Below are positions 45,177 to 54,219 of a stretch of 64,000 bases of DNA, piece after piece. Every line of letters starts with the position of its first letter. Position 1 is the first letter of the stretch. The stretch is taken from assembly GCA_900546635.1 (NCBI GenBank), contig URDS01000005.1, forward strand, positions 1-64,000. Reading direction: 5' to 3'. The DNA is from an uncultured Eubacteriales bacterium. GTDB taxonomy: Bacteria > Bacillota > Clostridia > Oscillospirales > CAG-272. Below the pieces are notes generated by a model. The model was not told where the DNA came from and did not search any database. It worked only from the letters and a program-made list of their open reading frames with translations. Position numbers and translations under genes: made by a program.

Positions 45177-46448
45177 ATGGAGAAGATGGAAAATAGGTTG
45201 CTCTGTGCGTGGCGCTATCTGCTGAAATGTTTTAAATGGCTGACGCTTGCTGTACTTGCCGGCTGTGTAACCGGACCGTTGGGCACGGCATTTGGACTGG
45301 CGCTGAATTGGGCCAATGAGGTTCGCGCTGTACATGGCTGGCTGCTGTATCTTTTGCCCGCGGGCGGCCTTATCATCGAATTTCTGTACCGCCATTTTGA
45401 TCCGAACGGCGGCTCCACAAACCAGGTGTTTGCAGCCGTGCGGGAGCAAAAAGTACTGACGCTGCGCTCCGCGCCACTGATCTTTTTCTCCACTGTGGTC
45501 ACCCACTTGCTGGGAGGTTCCAGCGGACGGGAGGGCGCTTCGCTGCTTTTGGGCGGATCGGTCTCGGGACAACTGGGACGGCGCTTGCATATGAGCCGTC
45601 AGGACTGCCGCCAGATGACCATGTGCGGCATGGCGGGAGCGTTTTCTGCTATTTTTGGCACGCCGTTGACCGCTACAGTTTTCACGCTGGAAGTGGTGGA
45701 TGTGGGCGCCATGCCTTATGCGGCTCTGCTTCCGTGCATGATATCGGCTTTGGTGGGTGTGTGGATCAGCCGCTCGATTGGCCTGTCCCCTACTTTCTTT
45801 GCCCTGGAAACCGTAGCGGAGGCGGATCCCGTCAACATCACCCGAGTGTTGCTGCTGGGCGCGCTGCTGGCGGGGTTAAGCATTCTGTTTTGCGCGCTTT
45901 TGCATGCGGCTCCCAGGCTGTATTCCCGCTGTTTCCCAAATCCCTGCCTGCGCGTGGTTGCAGGCGGCGCGCTGATCATTTTTCTGACCAGGATGTTGGG
46001 CACTACGGATTATAACGGTTCGGGGAGCGCTGTAATTGCCGCGGCCATTGCCGGACAGGCGGTCCCCTGGGCTTTTTTGTTGAAAATGTTGTTTACCGCC
46101 CTGACGCTGGGCTGCGGATTTAAAGGCGGAGAAATTGTACCCATCTTCTTTACCGGATCCACTTTTGGCTGTATTGCGGCTCCTCTACTGGGACTGCCCG
46201 CCCCACTGGGCGCAGCGCTTGGCATGGTAGGTTTGTTTTGCGGCTGCACCAACAGCCCGCTGGCATCCATCTGCCTGGGACTGGAGGTATTCGGCGGCAA
46301 ATGTTTGCCGCTGTTTGCACTGGTGAGCGCGGTATCTTATATGTTGTCCGGCTACTTTAGTCTGTATCATGAGCAGCATTTTCTGTATTCCAAGTTGCGT
46401 ATTGTCGGGTTGGAGCGTCGCCAGGGACGTTGGCAGGAAAAAAACTAA
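45177..46448 (+). CDS. ClC family anion channel/transporter
   Basis: The 423-residue membrane protein has about ten hydrophobic segments and the ClC motif SSGREGAS, with the gating Glu. GGEIVPIF stands for the GxFxP motif. The canonical GSGIP is not visible; GGSTNQVF occupies that region. The spacing and the LLPAGGL...VTHLLGGSSGREGA layout recall the CLC-F fluoride/proton antiporters, but the ion cannot be assigned. No fluoride riboswitch is seen upstream. The ATG at 45177 follows GGAGG. Codon choice (many CTG and GGG) looks different from its neighbours. Confidence 0.88.
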   Translation: MEKMENRLLCAWRYLLKCFKWLTLAVLAGCVTGPLGTAFGLALNWANEVRAVHGWLLYLLPAGGLIIEFLYRHFDPNGGSTNQVFAAVREQKVLTLRSAPLIFFSTVVTHLLGGSSGREGASLLLGGSVSGQLGRRLHMSRQDCRQMTMCGMAGAFSAIFGTPLTATVFTLEVVDVGAMPYAALLPCMISALVGVWISRSIGLSPTFFALETVAEADPVNITRVLLLGALLAGLSILFCALLHAAPRLYSRCFPNPCLRVVAGGALIIFLTRMLGTTDYNGSGSAVIAAAIAGQAVPWAFLLKMLFTALTLGCGFKGGEIVPIFFTGSTFGCIAAPLLGLPAPLGAALGMVGLFCGCTNSPLASICLGLEVFGGKCLPLFALVSAVSYMLSGYFSLYHEQHFLYSKLRIVGLERRQGRWQEKN

Positions 46449-46558
46449 TTTTAAAAAAGGCAAATAGAAAACAGTTCTGGCAGACACAAGAATGTATCGC
46501 AAGTTTTACAAAACAACCGTCCTAAAACCGAATTTCATCAAAAAACGGAGGTGCATAT

Positions 46559-47197
46559 ATGCTGTACGGACCGGATCCCAATGTTCTGTATCCAAATGCG
46601 CATCAAACGCGAATTTGCTTTATCAAAAACGCGATAACCTGCCCCGGAATCATAATCGGAGACTACACCTACTATGACGATCCAAACGGGGCCGAACGCT
46701 TTGAAGAACATGTCACGCATCATTATTACGACATCATCGGCGACCGTCTTATCATCGGCAAATTCTGCGCGATTGCCAAAGGAATCGAATTCATCATGAA
46801 CGGCGCCAATCATCGCATGTCAAGCGTCACAACCTATCCGTTTAATCTGATGGGCGGCGGGTGGGAATGCGCCGCGCCCGCACTTGAAGATCTGCCCATC
46901 AAAGGCGATACCGTTGTCGGAAACGACGTATGGATCGGCCAAAACGTAACTGTATTGCCCGGCGTTCATATCGGAGACGGCTCGATTATCGCCGCAAATT
47001 CAGTCGTCGCCAAAGATATACCCCCCTACTGCGTTGCAGGCGGCAACCCCTGCCGAATCATTCGCAAGCGCTTTGACGATGCGCTTTGCGATTATCTCCA
47101 AACACTCAAATGGTGGGATTGGCCGGCTGAAAAAATCTTTCAAAATCTTGAATCCCTCTGTTCCGCCGATCTTTCAAAGATCCGGGAAATTGACTGA
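46559..47197 (+). CDS. Vat/CatB-type hexapeptide-repeat acetyltransferase
   Basis: This 212-residue protein is a left-handed beta-helix acetyltransferase of the xenobiotic (XAT) class. Its catalytic His is in MNGANHRM (H85), followed by GNDVWIGQNVTVLPGVHIG and AANSVVAKDIPPYCVAGGNP. The N-terminal segment GDYTYYDDPNGAERFEEHV is close to streptogramin A acetyltransferases (Vat) as I recall them. It may inactivate streptogramin A or related drugs; resistance is not proved by sequence. GGAGG precedes the ATG. It may be co-transcribed with the ClC gene, 110 bases upstream. Confidence 0.88.
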   Translation: MLYGPDPNVLYPNAHQTRICFIKNAITCPGIIIGDYTYYDDPNGAERFEEHVTHHYYDIIGDRLIIGKFCAIAKGIEFIMNGANHRMSSVTTYPFNLMGGGWECAAPALEDLPIKGDTVVGNDVWIGQNVTVLPGVHIGDGSIIAANSVVAKDIPPYCVAGGNPCRIIRKRFDDALCDYLQTLKWWDWPAEKIFQNLESLCSADLSKIREID

Positions 47198-47207
47198 CGG
47201 CCAATTT

Positions 47208-47245
47208 TAAAGCCGGCGCCCTGAAAAACACGGCGCCGGCTTTTG
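47208..47245. terminator. Bidirectional terminator between the acetyltransferase and potD
   Basis: The 10-bp GC-rich stem agccggcgcc / ggcgccggct (47211-47220, 47232-47241) has A/T runs on both sides, so it can serve both convergent genes. Confidence 0.92.
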
Positions 47246-47263
47246 CGTATATAAATTTTTTGT

Positions 47264-48487
47264 TTAATACATCTTTTCGCGTCTCTTCTTAACAACCGAA
47301 CGATACACAAAGAAAGCCGCAATCAAAACCACAATTACCGCCGCAAGAATATACACAACCGCGCCGATACCGCCGTCAATCTTCAGATCCTCCCAAAGAT
47401 CGTTTACAAGCGCAAGCGTGTCGGCATCCAGATTGCGGAAGCTCAGTTCATTGTATTTTGCCGCGAAATCAAAATTTTCGGGATAAAGCACTTCCATAGC
47501 CGTCTCGCCCATATCCTCCTTGTAAACGTCGCTTTCATAAACCGCAGAGTTCGGTGAAGCGTAATAAATATACTCCGCATTGGCAATGGCCACCTCTTCG
47601 GAAAGCATAAAGTTGATATAGATTTCCGCAAGCTCCTTGTTGGCCGCTCCTTTCGGAATGCAGAAAGCGTCTACAAATAAATTGGTTGCAATATTGCCCT
47701 CGGCGTCGGTCGGATAATAAAACGCAAGCTTTTCGTTGTTCTCAGCCATAGAGAGAAAATCTCCCGCATAATAAGCAGCAATTGCCGACTCGCCCGATTC
47801 CATTTTATTGAACACCTCGTCCATGACCCAGCCCTGCACCAGAGGTTTCTGCGCCTGAAGCTCGGCAAACGCCGCGTTCCAAAGCTCCGGATCGGTCGTA
47901 TTGACATCAATTCCGTTTTTATACATGGCCGTGCCGAACGCATCGCGCGAATTGTTAAACTGCAAAATCTTTTTGCTGTACTTTTCATTCCACATCAAAT
48001 CCCATTTGCCGACATCCGCGGGATCCACCACCGTGGAATCATAAATAATGCCGACCATGCCGTATGTATACGGAATCGTATACGCATCTTCGGGATCATA
48101 ATATAAGCCTCTGAAATCATCGGAAATATACGCATAGTTGGGAATGTTTGAAAAATCAATTTTTTCCAGCATTCCCTCCTCAATCATGCGCGCAATCATA
48201 TAATCTGAGGGAATAATCACATCATATCCCGCGGCGCCGCTTTTGAGCTTGGCATACATATCCTCATTGCTGGCATACGTCGTATAAATTACATCTATGC
48301 TTTCGCCGTATGTTTCCTGATAATACTTTTCAAAGGCAGCGTTGACATCCATCGACCCCTCGCTGCCGTCGGAAATATACTCGCCCCAGTTATAGACATT
48401 CAAAACGCGATCCGCCGCAAATGCGGAAAGAGAGAGCAGTGCGCAAAGCGCGGCAGATGCCAAAGCAATCGAAAGTATTTTTTTCAT
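47264..48487 (-). CDS. potD: Spermidine/putrescine-binding protein PotD with C-terminal membrane anchor
   Basis: The 407-residue binding protein captures polyamines for the PotABC importer. Residues 1-24 form a signal peptide with an AFA cleavage site and no lipobox Cys. The mature part begins RVLNVYNWGEYI, and includes YDVIIPSDYMIARM and the ligand-side YTIPYTYGMVGIIYD. Residues 375-397 form a membrane helix followed by a basic tail, VVKKRREKMY, so the protein is held by its C-terminus. Last gene of potABCD. Confidence 0.93.
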   Translation of the reverse strand: MKKILSIALASAALCALLSLSAFAADRVLNVYNWGEYISDGSEGSMDVNAAFEKYYQETYGESIDVIYTTYASNEDMYAKLKSGAAGYDVIIPSDYMIARMIEEGMLEKIDFSNIPNYAYISDDFRGLYYDPEDAYTIPYTYGMVGIIYDSTVVDPADVGKWDLMWNEKYSKKILQFNNSRDAFGTAMYKNGIDVNTTDPELWNAAFAELQAQKPLVQGWVMDEVFNKMESGESAIAAYYAGDFLSMAENNEKLAFYYPTDAEGNIATNLFVDAFCIPKGAANKELAEIYINFMLSEEVAIANAEYIYYASPNSAVYESDVYKEDMGETAMEVLYPENFDFAAKYNELSFRNLDADTLALVNDLWEDLKIDGGIGAVVYILAAVIVVLIAAFFVYRSVVKKRREKMY

Positions 48488-48502
48488 TTCAGTCCTCCAA
48501 AG

Positions 48503-49312
48503 TTACATTGTTTTGGGCAGTTTTGCATGCTTTTTGTCTCGTCCGGCAAAATTGGACAGAAGCAGCAATACCAAAACCGCAATAAAAATCAGTGTGGAAA
48601 GCGCGTACATATCCGGTGTAACGCGTTTTTTGGTCATGGAATAAATCCGGATCGGCAGGGTCTCAAAGCCGTTGCCCGTCGTAAAATAACTGATAACAAA
48701 ATCGTCAAGCGAAAGTGTAAACGCCATAATGAGACCAGAAATTACGCCCGGCATAATCAGAGGAAGCTCCACTTTCCAAAACGCCTGAAACGGCGTACAG
48801 CCGAGATCCATCGCCGCCTCGGTCAAATGCTGGTCCATCTGCCGGATTTTCGGCGTGACCGAGAGAATGACATACGGCAGATTGAATGTGATGTGCGCGA
48901 TCAGCACCGTTGTAAAACTCAAACTGCTGGAAAGGCCGAGCCGAACGCAGACGAACACAAAAAGCAGCATCATGGAAATACCGGTCACAATATCCGGGTT
49001 CATCATCGGGATATTGGTAACGGTCATAACCGCACCGCGCACATACTTGCTTTTCATCCGCGCCATGCCGACCGCCGCCGCCGTGCCGATCAGCGTTGCA
49101 ATCAGGGAAGAAAGAACCGCTAAAATCAGCGTATTTTTCAAAGCGGCAAGCGTCGCCCCGTCCCGAAACAGTTCGCGGTACCAATACAGCGAAAAGCCCG
49201 AAAATACCCCGGTCGAGTTGGACTGGTTAAAAGAGAACAAAACCATAACCGCGATCGGCGCATACAAAATGACAAAAATGAGCGCTGTATAAATTTTAGG
49301 GAGTGTCTTCAT
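48503..49312 (-). CDS. potC: Spermidine/putrescine ABC permease PotC
   Basis: The 269-residue inner-membrane protein has six hydrophobic helices and the EAA loop EAAMDLGCTPFQAFWKVELP that contacts PotA. SLDDFVISYFTTG near the C-terminus is typical of PotC. Its start overlaps the potB stop (ATGA). Confidence 0.97.
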   Translation of the reverse strand: MKTLPKIYTALIFVILYAPIAVMVLFSFNQSNSTGVFSGFSLYWYRELFRDGATLAALKNTLILAVLSSLIATLIGTAAAVGMARMKSKYVRGAVMTVTNIPMMNPDIVTGISMMLLFVFVCVRLGLSSSLSFTTVLIAHITFNLPYVILSVTPKIRQMDQHLTEAAMDLGCTPFQAFWKVELPLIMPGVISGLIMAFTLSLDDFVISYFTTGNGFETLPIRIYSMTKKRVTPDMYALSTLIFIAVLVLLLLSNFAGRDKKHAKLPKTM

Positions 49313-50136
49313 GCCACAATCCCCCCCTCATTATCCGAATAGCGATTCATAATCGCCATGGATACCAGAATAATAATCATCAGCACAAGCGACATGGCCG
49401 CGCCAAGGTTATAATTATACGCGCTCTGAAACTGCCGCTCAATCGTATCGCCGATCAGATCAAAATTGCCGCCGCCGAGCTTTTGCGAAATATAGAACGT
49501 GCTGACCGAGGGAACAAACACCATTGTGATCCCCGAAACCACGCCCGAAGTGCTGAGCGGCATGACCACCTTGAAAAAGGTCTGCGCCGGGGTGCATCCG
49601 AGATCGGCCGCCGCCTCAAACAAGCGCCGGTCAAGCTTGGAAAGCACCGTATAAATCGGCAAAACCATGTACGGCAGATAATTGTATACCATACCGAAAA
49701 TAACCGCGCCGGCCGTATTGATCATATGAACCGGCGACAGCCCCAAAGCGCGGAGCATCGAATTCAAAAATCCGGTATCCTCAATAATGGCCATGATCGA
49801 ATAGGTGCGAATCAGAAAATTCATCCACATGGGAAGCATAATCAGCATAATATAAAACTTTTGCGAACCGGGCTTTGCACGGGAAACCGCATACGCCAGC
49901 GGATAAGCCACCAAAAGACAGATGGCCGTGGCGGCCAGCGCAAAACTTGCGGAGCGTATAAAAATATCAACATAGTTGGCGCTGCCAAGCTGTTTGATAT
50001 TGCTGAGGGTAAAATTTCCGTTTCGATCCGTAAACGCATAATACAGGACAAATACGAGCGGCGCCAGAATAAAAAGCACCGACCAAAGCACATGCGGGGC
50101 GGCCATGATGCGCGCCATCACAGACTTACCGCGCAT
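49309..50136 (-). CDS. potB: Spermidine/putrescine ABC permease PotB
   Basis: The 275-residue membrane subunit has six helices and the EAA loop [20 protein letters not shown]. The start at 50136 ([14 protein letters not shown]) has AAGGAGGG eight bases upstream and overlaps the end of potA by 11 bases. Confidence 0.97.
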   Translation of the reverse strand: MRGKSVMARIMAAPHVLWSVLFILAPLVFVLYYAFTDRNGNFTLSNIKQLGSANYVDIFIRSASFALAATAICLLVAYPLAYAVSRAKPGSQKFYIMLIMLPMWMNFLIRTYSIMAIIEDTGFLNSMLRALGLSPVHMINTAGAVIFGMVYNYLPYMVLPIYTVLSKLDRRLFEAAADLGCTPAQTFFKVVMPLSTSGVVSGITMVFVPSVSTFYISQKLGGGNFDLIGDTIERQFQSAYNYNLGAAMSLVLMIIILVSMAIMNRYSDNEGGIVA

Positions 50137-51250
50137 TTTTTCCGCCCTCCTTCGCCGCAACAGACACATCCAACTCGTCTATATACGAAGAATAATCACC
50201 GTAGAGATCGGAATATTTCGATTTTTTCATAACGTGGATTTCATGCGGCAAAATCCGCAGACCGACTGTTGTTCCCGGCTCGGCGTAATCGGTCGTCTGC
50301 ACCATCCATTTGAAGCCGTCTACATCCACAATAATTTCATAATGTACGCCCTTAAAGGTCACCGTGTCCACGATACCGTGAATCGGCACGGCGGCCACGT
50401 CAACAATATCGACGTCCTCCGGCCGGATGACAACATCCACCGGCTCGTCTTTGGAAAAGCCGCTGTCCACGCATTCCAGCGTGTGACCGGAAAATTCCAC
50501 CAGCTTATCCGCATGCATGATGCCGTCCAGTATATTGCTCTCGCCGATAAAATCCGCCACGAAAGCATTGGCCGGCTCGTTATATATATCCTCCGGCGTG
50601 CCGATCTGCTGAATCAGACCGTTATCCATAACCACCACCGTATCGCTCATGGAAAGCGCTTCCTCCTGGTCGTGCGTCACATAAACGAACGTGATGCCCA
50701 TTTTCTGCTGTATCTTTTTCAGTTCAACCTGCATTTCTTTCCGCAGCTTCAGATCCAGCGCGCCGAGCGGCTCATCCAACAGCAAAACTTTCGGGTTATT
50801 GACAAGCGCCCGCGCAATGGCAACCCGCTGCTGCTGTCCGCCTGACAGATTTTCAACGTTCCTTTTTTCAAACCCGCCAAGGTTGACGATTTTCAGCATT
50901 TCCTTAACTCTGCTTGAAATTTCCTTTTCACTGCGCTTGGCAAGCCGAAGCGCGAACGCAACATTTTCATATACATTCAAATGCGGAAACAACGCATATT
51001 TTTGGAAAACCGTATTTACGGTCCGCTTATAGGGGGGCAGATCATTGATACGTTTACCGTCAAAATAAACATCCCCCGTGTCCGGCGTTTCAAAACCGCC
51101 GATAATGCGCAGCGTCGTCGTCTTTCCGCAGCCGGAGGGGCCTAAAAGTGTAACAAATTCCCGATCGCGGATATACAGATTCATATTTTTCAGAACCTGT
51201 GCATCCTCAAAAGATTTCGATACGTTTTTCAGTTCAATAAGCCTGCTCAT
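50126..51250 (-). CDS. potA: Spermidine/putrescine ABC ATP-binding protein PotA
   Basis: The 374-residue ATPase drives polyamine import. It has Walker [11 protein letters not shown], the signature [16 protein letters not shown], Walker [12 protein letters not shown], and a C-terminal TOBE-like domain (about 270-355). The start at 51250 ([16 protein letters not shown]) fits the family; the ribosome site is weak. First gene of the operon. Confidence 0.97.
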   Translation of the reverse strand: MSRLIELKNVSKSFEDAQVLKNMNLYIRDREFVTLLGPSGCGKTTTLRIIGGFETPDTGDVYFDGKRINDLPPYKRTVNTVFQKYALFPHLNVYENVAFALRLAKRSEKEISSRVKEMLKIVNLGGFEKRNVENLSGGQQQRVAIARALVNNPKVLLLDEPLGALDLKLRKEMQVELKKIQQKMGITFVYVTHDQEEALSMSDTVVVMDNGLIQQIGTPEDIYNEPANAFVADFIGESNILDGIMHADKLVEFSGHTLECVDSGFSKDEPVDVVIRPEDVDIVDVAAVPIHGIVDTVTFKGVHYEIIVDVDGFKWMVQTTDYAEPGTTVGLRILPHEIHVMKKSKYSDLYGDYSSYIDELDVSVAAKEGGKNAR

Positions 51251-51334
51251 TTTTTTAAAATTTATACACATCCTTTTTAACCGATTGAACCCGAAATATG
51301 CATATATTTTCACACAGGGTTCATGTCGAAAATC

Positions 51335-51363
51335 ATTATATAAAAAACCATTGTAAAATGCAA
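51335..51363 (-). promoter_or_regulatory. potABCD promoter
   Basis: On the minus strand TTGCAT (51358-51363), a 17-bp spacer and TATAAT (51335-51340) lie 85 bases before potA. The stretch from 51364 to 51500 is AT-rich and shows nothing else. Confidence 0.78.
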
Positions 51364-51512
51364 TAGTTTTCTCAAAAAAATGCACATTTTTTTGGATTTT
51401 TCCGCTTTGGCATATGATCTCCCATTGCTTAATCCGTTTTTTTCAATGAAATCTCATAATTGCTTTAAAATACTTTTATTTTCTCTTAAATTCTTTTATT
51501 TTTAAATAAATC

Positions 51513-51541
51513 GAAGCCGGCAGTTTTTAACCGCCGGCTTC
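51513..51541 (-). terminator. Terminator of ytqB-vanY
   Basis: The 9-bp stem gaagccggc / gccggcttc has an 11-base loop and an AT-rich tail on the minus strand, about 50 bases past the vanY stop. Confidence 0.82.
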
Positions 51542-51590
51542 ATGATGCCGAAAAAACGAGTTTTTAGATTCGTTTTCTGTTGCAATATCC

Positions 51591-52847
51591 TCATTTTTCC
51601 GCTTTGCTGTCAAGATATTCCACATATTCCTCAAGGCACATATCAAGCCGATGCATTTCCGACGCATGATAACGCCCGACGAACCGGTAGTGCCAGGGCT
51701 CAAAACTATATCCCGTGATGTCCTCTTTCCCCTCCGGAAAACGCAGAACAAAACCGAATTTATGCGCATTGTCGCAAAGCCAGGTGTATACCGCTTCATT
51801 CGCGAAACGCTGAGACGCGCTCGGCAGATTGTGCATGTCGCAGCACAGCCCCGTCTGATGCTCGCTCGTGCCCGGACGCGCGGAATACGTATCCACGACT
51901 TTCTGCGCCTCAGCGCGGCTGAGCCCCTTCGACATCTCCTGTTCCGTATACAGGTTGTACAAATATTCCTGTTTTTCATATGTGCGATAGCCGCTTGTAA
52001 CCGATACATCCGTATAGCCTGCCGCACGCATTTCAATATACAGCGCTTCAAGCGCTTTTTCCGCCGTTTCAACCATGCGCTCGGTGCGGTCGGAACGCGA
52101 ATCTTTAATATCCACAAGATCGGACGGAACAAAATCCGCGGTAACCGTTTTTTCCCGATTCACCAAAATCAAAAAACCGTCCACATCTTCAGGACACATA
52201 TACGGCTCGTAGGCGGAAAGATCGGTTAAAAACTCATAGACCGGCGCTACTTTTATATCGTCCTCATTCGGCTGTTCGAGCACTTCATCCCCCTTGACCG
52301 AAAAAGCGGGATCCGAATACAACGGATTTTCCTTTGTCGCTGCATTATACTGCCCGCGCGCAATGGAAACCCGGCCGTTTTCCTGTAAAATTTCAATACC
52401 GCCCATAAACTGACGCACAAACTGCAGCGGCGCGTACAGTTTTCCGTCCGTCAGGCGAGCCTCTGCCATCATATTGACAGAAGCGCCGTTGACCTCCGCG
52501 ATTTTGCTTCCGGCGCGCAGCGTAATGCGTTCATCCGAATTTCCGGCATAATAGGTTTTCTCATTTTCGCTTCCAGTGACGGTCATTTCACAAAGAAGCG
52601 CGACATCATCAAAGCAAACCATCAGTTCGCCGTCAGAATACGCCGTGTCCGCCGAAAGCGTATAGCTGCTTTTGCCGATTTTATATTCCACGTCCGACAG
52701 TTTTGCGCCGCCGAAAAAATCGAATATGAAAAAAAGCAGTACAATCGCCGCCAAAGCGAAAAATACCGTGAAAAAGACAGCGCCGGCACTGCCTTTACTT
52801 CTCTTTCGGGATACCGGTCTTCTCCCCTGCCCACTCTGCTGCTGCAT
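51591..52847 (-). CDS. vanY: VanY-type D-alanyl-D-alanine carboxypeptidase (M15B)
   Basis: The 418-residue protein has one N-terminal membrane helix (about 22-44), an extracellular stalk domain (about 50-165) that resembles the copper-amine-oxidase N-terminal-like domain of Firmicutes wall enzymes, and an M15 zinc peptidase domain (about 225-410). Zinc ligands are visible in GTSEHQTGLCCDM and EPWHYRFVG. VSVTSGYRTYEKQ is also conserved. It should trim terminal D-Ala from peptidoglycan stems. There are no vanH/A/X genes nearby, so glycopeptide resistance is not implied. Confidence 0.93.
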   Translation of the reverse strand: MQQQSGQGRRPVSRKRSKGSAGAVFFTVFFALAAIVLLFFIFDFFGGAKLSDVEYKIGKSSYTLSADTAYSDGELMVCFDDVALLCEMTVTGSENEKTYYAGNSDERITLRAGSKIAEVNGASVNMMAEARLTDGKLYAPLQFVRQFMGGIEILQENGRVSIARGQYNAATKENPLYSDPAFSVKGDEVLEQPNEDDIKVAPVYEFLTDLSAYEPYMCPEDVDGFLILVNREKTVTADFVPSDLVDIKDSRSDRTERMVETAEKALEALYIEMRAAGYTDVSVTSGYRTYEKQEYLYNLYTEQEMSKGLSRAEAQKVVDTYSARPGTSEHQTGLCCDMHNLPSASQRFANEAVYTWLCDNAHKFGFVLRFPEGKEDITGYSFEPWHYRFVGRYHASEMHRLDMCLEEYVEYLDSKAEK

Positions 52848-52855
52848 ATACCCTC

Positions 52856-53407
52856 CTATTTTGTTTCAAGCGCAAAAAAATACGGCGACGTCGGCGAATT
52901 GACAATCTGCAATCTGGAAACGCACATTTTCCGGCGGTCAAGCCCCGAAAAATACCGTGCAAGCGCCTCGCCTTCAGCGGCCCCTTCCGCGTGTCCCGGA
53001 TAAACGGCGACAAGCAGGATCGCATCCGCATCCAGCATCGAAATCGCCGCCTCCACAGCTGCCAGCGTACTCTCCCGATGCGTCGTAAACTCTTTGTGTC
53101 CGCTGCCCGGCAGATAACCGAGATTAAACATGCCCGCCTTAATCGGCGCATGAATATACGCTTTCAGATTTTCATGGCTATCGCAAATCAAGGTGCAATT
53201 GGAAAGGTTCGCCTCCTCCAATCGTTTTCGAGTCGCTTCCAGCGCCCGCGTCTGCACGTCAAACGCATATACATGCCCCGTATCGCCGACCGTCCGGCAT
53301 AGGAACTCCGTATCGTTTCCGTTGCCCATTGTGAAATCGGCAGCCCTGTCCCCGATGCCCAAATGACGCAGTATGAGCCGCTTATGCATGTCCAAAAGAT
53401 CAATCAT
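52856..53407 (-). CDS. ytqB: YtqB-like class I SAM-dependent methyltransferase
   Basis: This 183-residue protein has the SAM fold motif ADFTMGNGNDTEFLC, then VYAFDVQTRALEATRKRL and FNLGYLPGSGH. It belongs to the YtqB/PF06962 group of RNA methyltransferases, which act on tRNA. The start at 53407 is preferred because the upstream extension is of low quality. It lies eight bases before vanY, probably as one transcript. Confidence 0.88.
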   Translation of the reverse strand: MIDLLDMHKRLILRHLGIGDRAADFTMGNGNDTEFLCRTVGDTGHVYAFDVQTRALEATRKRLEEANLSNCTLICDSHENLKAYIHAPIKAGMFNLGYLPGSGHKEFTTHRESTLAAVEAAISMLDADAILLVAVYPGHAEGAAEGEALARYFSGLDRRKMCVSRLQIVNSPTSPYFFALETK

Positions 53408-53533
53408 CGCATTTTCACCGTCCGAAACGGCCGAATCCCACAGAACGGCCGAAAAATGCAGTACGGCGCACTGCATTCTGCCGTGCGCCGCGCCGTGCTT
53501 TATGTATATTTTACCACACGCATTCCCGTACTG

Positions 53534-54085
53534 TCAAGGTACTATGGCAATTCCGCCGAGCAAATCGGAAAAACAGGTATCGGCGGAAAAATCAATTTCA
53601 AAGCGAACGCCCCGAATCCCGATATAGCGAGCCGAAGCGAACTCATATGTGCTAAGCGGACGGTCAAGCGCGTCGTCCGAATGCGCGGCTACAAGAATCT
53701 CCCCCTGCTCCGAAAAACCGCTCACAAACAGCGTATGATAATATTGCCCCTCGGCATTTTGAAGCTGAACAACATCACCAACAACTACCCCGCTCTCTTC
53801 AATCTCCGCACCGTAAGGACCCACGCCGGTGTTTCCGGTCATAAAATTATAAAAAAATTCCACCCCCGTCCAGGAAGCCGTGCGCGAATTTGAATCCAAA
53901 TAATACCATCCGAAAACCGGTGTAAAGTTCATTTCACAGCTTCCCGCAAACACGCACTGAGAAACGAAATTCGTGCAGTCGCCGCCGATTCCGGTATAGT
54001 TATAAAACAGCGGATTGCGTGAAAGCGCCCAAGTTCTGGCATATTCCAGCGCATGCCTGCGATCATACGGCCGTACAACCAACAT
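53534..54085 (-). CDS. Putative amidase-like cysteine hydrolase (Amidase_6 type)
   Basis: This 183-residue protein starts RPYDRRHALEYARTWALSRN and has the Cys motif GGDCTNFVSQCVFAG and a His in YYHTLFVSGF, as in the Amidase_6 (PF12671) family. Other members are secreted and thought to cut peptidoglycan. This one has no signal peptide or membrane helix, so its place of action is unclear. GAGGTGA precedes the ATG. Confidence 0.8.
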   Translation of the reverse strand: MLVVRPYDRRHALEYARTWALSRNPLFYNYTGIGGDCTNFVSQCVFAGSCEMNFTPVFGWYYLDSNSRTASWTGVEFFYNFMTGNTGVGPYGAEIEESGVVVGDVVQLQNAEGQYYHTLFVSGFSEQGEILVAAHSDDALDRPLSTYEFASARYIGIRGVRFEIDFSADTCFSDLLGGIAIVP

Positions 54086-54219
54086 AAAATCACCTCAAAC
54101 AAAGCATATGCGAAAATACGAACAATGTGCGATTATGGAACGGTTGATTGTTTTCAGCAGCAAAAGAACTCCAAATTTCATAAATTACAGCCATTACAAC
54201 CATTTCTTTTTTAATTGTT

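Noticed and set aside
51591..52847. Vancomycin-resistance cluster
   Set aside because: Only a VanY-type peptidase is present; no vanH, vanA/B, vanX or vanRS genes are nearby.
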